Source: Flavobacteriales bacterium
GTDB lineage: Bacteria; Bacteroidota; Bacteroidia; Flavobacteriales; Flavobacteriaceae
Reading direction: 5' to 3'
Assembly (NCBI GenBank): GCA_004213645.1
Contig: SGZF01000004.1
Span: forward strand, 1 to 64,000
Length of the DNA stretch: 64,000 bases
The notes under the pieces were generated by a model, which searched no databases, was not told where the DNA came from, and worked only from the letters and a program-made list of their open reading frames with translations. Both the position numbers and the translations under genes were made by a program. Below are positions 58,392 through 64,000 of the stretch, piece by piece. The stretch's first letter is position 1, and every line of letters begins with the position of its first letter.

Positions 58392-60341
58392 ATGATAAAC
58401 ATAATTTTTCCAGATAACACAGTTAAAGAATTTAAAAAGGGAGTTAAGGTTTTAGATGTTGCTAAGAGTATTAGTGAAGGACTTGCAAGAAAAGTAATTT
58501 CAGCTTCATATAACAATGAAATAATTGAACTTGAAACTGTATTAAATGAAAATGGTGATATTAAGTTCTTTACTTGGGACGACTATGAGGGCAAACAAGC
58601 ATTCTGGCATTCTTCAGCACATATATTAGCTCAAACAATTAAGTTTTTCTATCCAAAATCAAATCTAACAATTGGGCCTTCTATAGAAAGTGGTTTCTAC
58701 TATGATGTGGATTTTAAAGGTGAAAATATATCAGAAAAAGATTTTGATAAAATTGAAGCTAAATTTCTTGAGTTTGCTAGAAATGATAGTGAATTTAAAA
58801 TAAAAAAAATGTCTAAGAGTGATGCTCTAGAATTTTACAAACAAGAAAACAATGAATACAAAATAGAATTAATTGAAGGACTTGAAGATGGAACTATTAG
58901 CTTTTGTGATCATGCAGATTTTAGTGATTTATGTAAAGGTGGACATATTCCATCAACTGGAATTGTAAAAGCAGTAAAGCTTTTAAACATTGCAGGAGCA
59001 TACTGGAGAGGGGATGAAAAAAATAACCAACTAACTAGAATTTATGGTATTTCATTTCCAAAGCAAAAACTTCTAACTGAATATCTTGAATTAGTTGAAA
59101 AAGCAAAAGAAAGAGATCATAGAAAAATAGGTAAAGAACTAGAACTATTTACTTTTTCAAGTAGAGTCGGTAATGGACTTCCTTTATGGTTACCAAACGG
59201 AACTGTATTAAGAGATCTTCTTCAAGATTTTCTTGAGGATGCTCAAAAAAGAGCAGGTTATAAAAAAGTAATGTCATCACATATTGGTTCAAAAGAGTTA
59301 TACGAAACATCCGGTCATTACGAAAAGTATGGTGCTGATAGTTTTCAACCAATTTATACACCTAATGACAATGAAACATTTATTTTAAGACCTATGAACT
59401 GCCCTCATCATTGTGAAATATATAATGCAAAGCCTCAAAGCTACAGAGACTTACCGCTTAGACTCGCTGAATTTGGAACTGTTTATAGATACGAACAAAG
59501 TGGAGAATTACATGGTTTAAGTAGAGTTAGAGGGTTTACTGTTGATGATGCTCATATTTTTTGTACTCCAGATCAAGTTGACTCTGAATTTAAAAATACA
59601 ATTGATCTAGTTCTTTATGTGTTTAGATCACTTGGTTTTGAAAAATTCTCTGCTCAAGTATCATTAAGAGATCCTAATGATCCAGATAAGTATATAGGTT
59701 CAGATGAAAATTGGGAAATTTCTGAAAAAGCTATTTTAGACTCAGCCAAGGAAAAAGAATTAGAATATGTTGTTGAATATGGAGAAGCTGCATTTTACGG
59801 TCCAAAGCTTGATTTTATGGTAAAGGATGCATTAGGAAGAAGTTGGCAGCTCGGAACTATTCAAGTAGATTATAATCTTCCTGAAAGATTCGATCTTACT
59901 TATAAGGGTAGTAATAATGAGGATCTAAGACCAGTAATGATTCATAGAGCTCCTTTTGGAAGTATGGAAAGATTTGTTGCTATTCTTCTTGAGCATACTG
60001 GTGGAGTTTTCCCTTTATGGCTGGCAACCACTCAAGTTGAAATATTAATTGTTAGTGAGAACTTTAAAAATTATGGTCAAAAAGTTTTAAATATCTTAGA
60101 AAATCACGAAATTCGCGCGCACTTAGATGATAGAAATGAGACTGTTGGAAAAAAAATAAGAGAATCTGAGATAAAAAAGATTCCATTTATGATAGTTGTT
60201 GGAGAAAATGAAGTTAAAAATGATAGTATCTCAATTAGAAGACATCATGGAGATGATCTAGGTGAAATGAAAATTGAAAAGTTTATTGATATAATCAAAA
60301 AAGAAGTTTCTGATTGTATCCCGAAATTTAATATTAATTAA
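58392..60341 (+). CDS. thrS: Threonine-tRNA ligase
   Basis: ThrRS charges tRNA-Thr. The 649-residue chain has an N-terminal TGS domain (1-60), the editing domain with HSSAHILAQ and a [10 protein letters not shown] cluster, the class II catalytic core with zinc ligand Cys337 in [27 protein letters not shown] motif 2 (here [18 protein letters not shown]), PFGSMERF motif 3, and an anticodon-binding domain. It precedes infC by 11 bases, as in many bacteria. Confidence 0.97.
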   Translation: MINIIFPDNTVKEFKKGVKVLDVAKSISEGLARKVISASYNNEIIELETVLNENGDIKFFTWDDYEGKQAFWHSSAHILAQTIKFFYPKSNLTIGPSIESGFYYDVDFKGENISEKDFDKIEAKFLEFARNDSEFKIKKMSKSDALEFYKQENNEYKIELIEGLEDGTISFCDHADFSDLCKGGHIPSTGIVKAVKLLNIAGAYWRGDEKNNQLTRIYGISFPKQKLLTEYLELVEKAKERDHRKIGKELELFTFSSRVGNGLPLWLPNGTVLRDLLQDFLEDAQKRAGYKKVMSSHIGSKELYETSGHYEKYGADSFQPIYTPNDNETFILRPMNCPHHCEIYNAKPQSYRDLPLRLAEFGTVYRYEQSGELHGLSRVRGFTVDDAHIFCTPDQVDSEFKNTIDLVLYVFRSLGFEKFSAQVSLRDPNDPDKYIGSDENWEISEKAILDSAKEKELEYVVEYGEAAFYGPKLDFMVKDALGRSWQLGTIQVDYNLPERFDLTYKGSNNEDLRPVMIHRAPFGSMERFVAILLEHTGGVFPLWLATTQVEILIVSENFKNYGQKVLNILENHEIRAHLDDRNETVGKKIRESEIKKIPFMIVVGENEVKNDSISIRRHHGDDLGEMKIEKFIDIIKKEVSDCIPKFNIN

Positions 60342-60352
60342 AATTAGTTGTT

Positions 60353-60910
60353 ATAGCAATAAGAAGAAGAAGATCAAATCGGAGATTTAGAAGAGAAATA
60401 AAAGAAGATCCTCATAAAATCAACACAAGGATATCTGCTCATGAAGTTAGACTTGTTGGTGACAATGTAGATGTTGGAGTTTACCCAACTAATGAAGCTC
60501 TAAGGATTGCAAGGAATCTAGAATTAGATTTAGTTGAAATTTCTCCCAAAGCTTCTCCTCCTGTATGTAAAATTCTTGAATACAAAAAGTTCTTGTATGA
60601 ACAGAAAAAAAGGGACAAAGCACTAAAATCAAAAGCAACTAAAATAATTGTGAAAGAAATTAGATTTGGTCCTCAAACAGATGAACATGATTATCAGTTT
60701 AAAAAGAAACATGCAGAAAAATTTTTAAATGAAGGTGCCAAATTAAAAGCATTCGTATTCTTTAAAGGAAGATCGATAATATTTAAAGAACAAGGTCAAA
60801 TTTTGCTACTTAGATTAGCCCAAGACCTAGAAGAGATTGGTAAGGTTGAACAAATGCCGCAGTTGGAGGGAAAAAGGATGATTATGTTTATAATACCAAA
60901 AAAGAATTAA
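60353..60910 (+). CDS. infC: Translation initiation factor IF-3, with an ATA start codon
   Basis: IF-3 binds the 30S subunit and rejects non-standard start codons. The frame is bounded upstream by TAA at 60335-60337; the codons from there are TTA AAA TTA GTT GTT ATA GCA ATA, so no ATG, GTG or TTG is available ahead of the conserved N-terminus. Reading ATA 60353 as start gives [16 protein letters not shown], the standard beginning in related species, and 185 residues in total. Later motifs include [40 protein letters not shown] and [11 protein letters not shown] non-canonical start allows IF-3 to limit its own translation. thrS, rpmI and rplT flank it as usual. Confidence 0.93.
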   Translation: MAIRRRRSNRRFRREIKEDPHKINTRISAHEVRLVGDNVDVGVYPTNEALRIARNLELDLVEISPKASPPVCKILEYKKFLYEQKKRDKALKSKATKIIVKEIRFGPQTDEHDYQFKKKHAEKFLNEGAKLKAFVFFKGRSIIFKEQGQILLLRLAQDLEEIGKVEQMPQLEGKRMIMFIIPKKN

Positions 60911-60920
60911 AAAAGGAACT

Positions 60921-61118
60921 ATGCCAAAAATGAAAACAAAATCCAGTGCTAAAAAAAGGTTTAAAGTAACCGGTTCTGGTAAGATTAAAAGAAAACATGC
61001 TTTCAAAAATCATATTTTGACAAAAAAGTCAAAAAAAAGAAAGCTAAGGTTAACTCACTTTGGACTAGTTCATGAAAGTGATGAAAATAGTATTAAACGT
61101 CAATTAAGACTAAAATAA
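60921..61118 (+). CDS. rpmI: 50S ribosomal protein L35
   Basis: The 65-residue basic protein begins [20 protein letters not shown], the L35 signature, and continues [21 protein letters not shown]. It lies 10 bases after infC and 10 before rplT, in the standard infC-rpmI-rplT order. Confidence 0.97.
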   Translation: MPKMKTKSSAKKRFKVTGSGKIKRKHAFKNHILTKKSKKRKLRLTHFGLVHESDENSIKRQLRLK

Positions 61119-61128
61119 ATTATTAGCT

Positions 61129-61473
61129 ATGCCTAGATCAGTAAACTCAGTTGCTTCCAGAGCAAGAAGAAAAAAAATATTAAAACAAGCTAAAGGATAC
61201 TTTGGTAGAAGAAAAAATGTTTGGACAGTAGCAAAAAATGCTGTTGAAAAAGCACTTGTATATGCTTATAGAGATAGAAAAACAAAAAAAAGAAACTTTA
61301 GATCACTTTGGATTACCAGAATAAATGCTGGTGCTCATCAATATGGTCTTTCTTACAGTGAGTTTATGTCTAAATTAAAAACAAATAATATATCTATTAA
61401 TCGAAAAGTTTTAGCTGATTTAGCTATGAACAATCCAAATGCATTTGAGGCGATTATTAAGTCATTAAAATAA
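61129..61473 (+). CDS. rplT: 50S ribosomal protein L20
   Basis: L20 is an early 23S-binding assembly protein. The 114-residue chain has the N-terminal basic tail [20 protein letters not shown] and the fold motif [16 protein letters not shown], then [20 protein letters not shown]. Full length. In some bacteria L20 represses its own operon; I saw no obvious L20-binding leader upstream of infC. Confidence 0.97.
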   Translation: MPRSVNSVASRARRKKILKQAKGYFGRRKNVWTVAKNAVEKALVYAYRDRKTKKRNFRSLWITRINAGAHQYGLSYSEFMSKLKTNNISINRKVLADLAMNNPNAFEAIIKSLK

Positions 61474-61500
61474 CTTTACCCCACTCCTACCTCAATTTTA

Positions 61501-61527
61501 TCATTTTTTTTAGATCAAAAAAAATGA
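61501..61527 (+). terminator. Possible terminator hairpin after rplT
   Basis: TCATTTTTTTT and AAAAAAAATGA form a perfect 11-bp stem around AGATC, 28 bases after the rplT stop. The stem is almost all A-T and no T-tract follows on the plus strand, so terminator activity is uncertain. Confidence 0.35.
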
Positions 61528-61573
61528 CTAATACTTTAACAAAACCTTGTGTTTAGATTAGTTTATTAAAAAA

Positions 61574-61581
61574 TATATTTG
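61574..61581 (+). promoter_or_regulatory. Candidate -7 promoter box of the outer-membrane receptor
   Basis: TATATTTG matches TAnnTTTG and ends 19 bases before the ATG at 61601. A TTG about 24 bases upstream could serve as an imperfect -33 element. Confidence 0.45.
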
Positions 61582-61600
61582 CTCAACCAAACTACTGATA

Positions 61601-64000
61601 ATGAACAAAATTTATTTATTTGTCTTGTTAATTTTTACTTCCCACACATTTTCACAAGAATATACTGCTGAGCAAAGAGCAAATTTTGCTAATATGATTT
61701 TTAATGTTTCAGGAATTGTGACTGATTCTGAAACCTTTGCGCCACTTGAGTATGCAACCATATCATTACAGCATAAAAGATTACCAGATAAAATTTTTGG
61801 TGGATTAACAGATGAAAACGGAAAGTTCTCAGTTGAAGTAAATCCCGGCATTTATGAAGTTATTGTTGATTACATATCATTTAAATCGTATTCAAATGAC
61901 AGTCTTTTAGTTAGACGTGATACAGATTTAGGGAGTATTGAATTAAACATAGATGTTGAAATGCTAGATGAAGTTGAAGTTAGAGCAGAAACAACTCAAG
62001 TAGAAATCAGACTTGATAAAAAGATATATAATGTGGGACAAGATATTACAGTGAAAGGTGGTAATGTCTCTGATGTTCTTGCAAATATTCCATCCATTGA
62101 TGTAGATTTTGATGGAAACATATCATTACGTGGAAATAACAACGTAAGAATTTTGATAAATGGTAAACCATCTGCACTATCTGGACCACAGGGCTTAAGA
62201 TCACTACCATCTGAGTCGATTGAGAAGGTTGAAGTTGTTACATCTCCATCTGCAAGATACTCTGCAGAGGGAACTGCTGGAATTTTAAATGTAATCCTAA
62301 AAAAACAAAATCTTCTTGGCTTTAACGGAAATATTAACCTAAATACTGGTATACCCAAAAACCTAGGTTTAAATGGAACATTGAATGTAAGAAATGAGAA
62401 AATAAACTTTTTTACTACATTTTACATAAATGACTCTGATAATTCTGGAAGAACATTTTCGAATACTGATTATTTTAAACAAAATTTAAAAATTGAAGAA
62501 TCTAATAATTGGGATTACAGCAATAAAGGTCTTTATTTTAACTTAGGTGCTGAATATTACTTTGATGATAAAACATCAATTACTTTAAGTAGTTTTTTTA
62601 AAGGCGGAGATGAATACAGTAATAATATAAATATTGTCAATGATATTACAAATCAATCAATTTCGTCAACAAATAAGAGGTTAAGAGACGAATCTGAAAT
62701 AGATGAAACATTTGAATATGCATTAGATTTTTATAAAGACTTTGAAAAAGAAGGTCATACATTAAGTGCTAGAATATCCTATGAGAAAAGTAATGACGAT
62801 GGTATTGAAGACATTGAAGACTTTTCAACATTTCCTTTTGTTTCAGAATCAGATTTTGAAAAAGTATCCAATATAGATTTTCAAAATAGATTTCTTGGAC
62901 AGCTTGACTATGTTTATCCATTTAACAACAATACTGAACTGGAGTTTGGATATAGAGGAAGATTTTTAGAGAGAGAAACAGACTATGACGTCTCATTGCT
63001 AGAAAATAGTGTTTTCATTTCAGATAAAGGTTTATCTAATATTTTTAACTATAAGGAATCAATAAACTCAATATATTCTCAGTTTGGGAAGAAAATTGAT
63101 AAATTTTCTTTTTTATTGGGACTTAGATATGAAAACTCAAAGCAAGAGATTAATCAGAAAACTACTAGTGAATTTGAAATTAAAAAATACTCAAATTTAT
63201 TTCCAACACTTAATATTGCATTTGAATTTTCAAAAATGGAAACTCTTACATTTGGATATAGCAAAAGGGTTAGAAGGCCAAGAGGTTGGAATATTAACCC
63301 ATTCCCTAGAAGAAATTCATTAACAAGATTTAGAAAAGGTAACCCATTCCTTGATCCTACATTTACCACAGCACTGGAAGTTGACTATTTAAAACGATTT
63401 AAAAAGGTCACATTAAATACTTCAATATTTTATAGACAATCGAATGGAAACATTGAAGATATTAATGAAGAAACTGGAGAAATCGTTGATCTTGTAATTG
63501 GTGATGATGCAAATAGCCCTCTTCTTCAAGTACCAGTATTAGAATCTTATCCAGTTAATCTCTCAAACAATAAAAGAATTGGATCTGAACTCAGTTTAAC
63601 ATATACTCCATCAAAAAGTGTGAGATTAAATTCGAGCTTCACAATTAATAATTCTTCAACCAGAGGTAACTATGAAAATCAAAACTTTGACTCTGATGAT
63701 ACTAATTGGAGTATGAGATTCAATGGGTTTTTTAGGTTACCTAAGGAATATAGTCTTCAATTTTTTGGTTTTATAAGAGGGCCAAGTGAAAGTGCATTTT
63801 CAAGAAGAAAAGCATTTGGTTTTGTAACAAGTGCTGTTCAAAAATCCGTTCTTAACAAAAAAGGAACAATATCACTAAAAATAAGTGATTTATTTGATAC
63901 TAACAGATGGAGATATGAAAACTTTAGAGATACTTTTAGAACTGAAGGAGAAGGAAGATGGAGAGAACAAACTTACGTTTTAACTTTTACATACAGATTT
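61601..64000 (+). CDS. TonB-dependent-receptor-like outer membrane beta-barrel protein, 3' end missing
   Basis: I translated 800 residues from the ATG at 61601; the frame is open to the window edge. Residues 1-19 are a signal peptide (ending HTFSQ). Next is a carboxypeptidase-regulatory-like beta-sandwich (about 38-110: VSGIVTDSETFAPLEYATI), then a plug domain with DVLANIPSIDVDFDGNISLRG, ILINGKPSAL, and VEVVTSPSARYSAEGTAGI, then a long beta barrel containing YSKRVRRPRGWNINPF, typical of the OMP_b-brl_3 group. The last visible residues (YVLTFTYRF) look like a final barrel strand, so only a short tail is missing. The substrate is unknown, and no SusD-like partner is visible upstream. Confidence 0.9.
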   Translation, partial: MNKIYLFVLLIFTSHTFSQEYTAEQRANFANMIFNVSGIVTDSETFAPLEYATISLQHKRLPDKIFGGLTDENGKFSVEVNPGIYEVIVDYISFKSYSNDSLLVRRDTDLGSIELNIDVEMLDEVEVRAETTQVEIRLDKKIYNVGQDITVKGGNVSDVLANIPSIDVDFDGNISLRGNNNVRILINGKPSALSGPQGLRSLPSESIEKVEVVTSPSARYSAEGTAGILNVILKKQNLLGFNGNINLNTGIPKNLGLNGTLNVRNEKINFFTTFYINDSDNSGRTFSNTDYFKQNLKIEESNNWDYSNKGLYFNLGAEYYFDDKTSITLSSFFKGGDEYSNNINIVNDITNQSISSTNKRLRDESEIDETFEYALDFYKDFEKEGHTLSARISYEKSNDDGIEDIEDFSTFPFVSESDFEKVSNIDFQNRFLGQLDYVYPFNNNTELEFGYRGRFLERETDYDVSLLENSVFISDKGLSNIFNYKESINSIYSQFGKKIDKFSFLLGLRYENSKQEINQKTTSEFEIKKYSNLFPTLNIAFEFSKMETLTFGYSKRVRRPRGWNINPFPRRNSLTRFRKGNPFLDPTFTTALEVDYLKRFKKVTLNTSIFYRQSNGNIEDINEETGEIVDLVIGDDANSPLLQVPVLESYPVNLSNNKRIGSELSLTYTPSKSVRLNSSFTINNSSTRGNYENQNFDSDDTNWSMRFNGFFRLPKEYSLQFFGFIRGPSESAFSRRKAFGFVTSAVQKSVLNKKGTISLKISDLFDTNRWRYENFRDTFRTEGEGRWREQTYVLTFTYRF

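Noticed and set aside
60593-60910. infC as a truncated 105-residue gene starting at the first usable start codon
   Set aside because: The conserved IF-3 N-terminal domain continues upstream in the same frame to ATA at 60353.

Overview
This window is core chromosome of an AT-rich member of the Bacteroidota, almost certainly class Flavobacteriia and probably a free-living marine lineage with a small, compact genome. The evidence is gene content and order: gyrA beside a TPR protein and divergent clpC; a fused thrA followed by thrB and thrC; the DUF3822-like gene before rsmD; rpoZ of the Bacteroidota type with bamD, coaBC and recN; PPK1 with Ppx and SixA; xerD facing aroQ. Supporting signs are the lack of obvious Shine-Dalgarno sequences and several good matches to the Bacteroidota housekeeping promoter (TTTG about 19 bases upstream of TAnnTTTG). 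No phage, insertion sequence, CRISPR array, secretion island or biosynthetic cluster is visible, and I found no exotic new system.

Layout. 1-700: 5' part of a formylglycine-generating-enzyme-like lipoprotein, then a two-tRNA unit (Ser-GCT, Arg-TCT) with its own promoter and terminator. 0.7-13.6 kb: TPR protein and gyrA (minus), then clpC-thrA-thrB-thrC-gcvT-yebC (plus). 13.6-18.8 kb: plsC-like gene and kdsB (minus), two poorly characterised genes and rsmD (plus), RNase P RNA (minus), and dnaX, split by an 11-A run. 18.8-30.8 kb: a long minus-strand series (ppx, ppk1, sixA, pdxH, pyrB, pyrR, rpsA, cmk, lon, MFS transporter). 30.8-38.1 kb: msrB-lpd, aroQ, xerD, and a trehalose/glucan pair (GH15 and an OtsA-OtsB fusion). 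38.1-49.2 kb: minus-strand response regulator, histidine kinase, coaE, fabI, recN, coaBC, rpoZ, bamD, ligA, prmC, GNAT. 49.2-53.8 kb: ribD, a thioesterase, dnaA, mltG, GNAT. 53.9-61.5 kb: ten consecutive plus-strand genes htrA-trmD-rplS-icd-murQ-small membrane protein-thrS-infC-rpmI-rplT. 61.6-64.0 kb: most of an outer-membrane beta-barrel receptor that runs off the end.

The genes cover replication and repair (gyrA, dnaX, dnaA, ligA, recN, xerD), translation (rpsA, thrS, infC, L19, L20, L35, trmD, prmC, rsmD, rnpB), proteostasis (clpC, lon, htrA), cofactors (pdxH, ribD, coaBC, coaE), threonine and pyrimidine synthesis, and the cell envelope (kdsB, bamD, mltG, murQ, fabI).

The most informative observations are about expression. 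First, dnaX carries an A11 run followed two codons later by a stop, with the tau C-terminal domain intact in the -1 frame; this is the layout expected for slippage-generated gamma and tau subunits. Second, infC has no ATG, GTG or TTG start in frame and must start at ATA. Third, all eight convergent gene junctions overlap or are separated by at most 6 bases, and in one of them the last codons of rsmD are antisense to the P1 helix of RNase P RNA. Fourth, rpsA appears to have an almost leaderless transcript. The only gap of more than 300 bases between protein genes (16882-17238) is filled by rnpB and two promoters.
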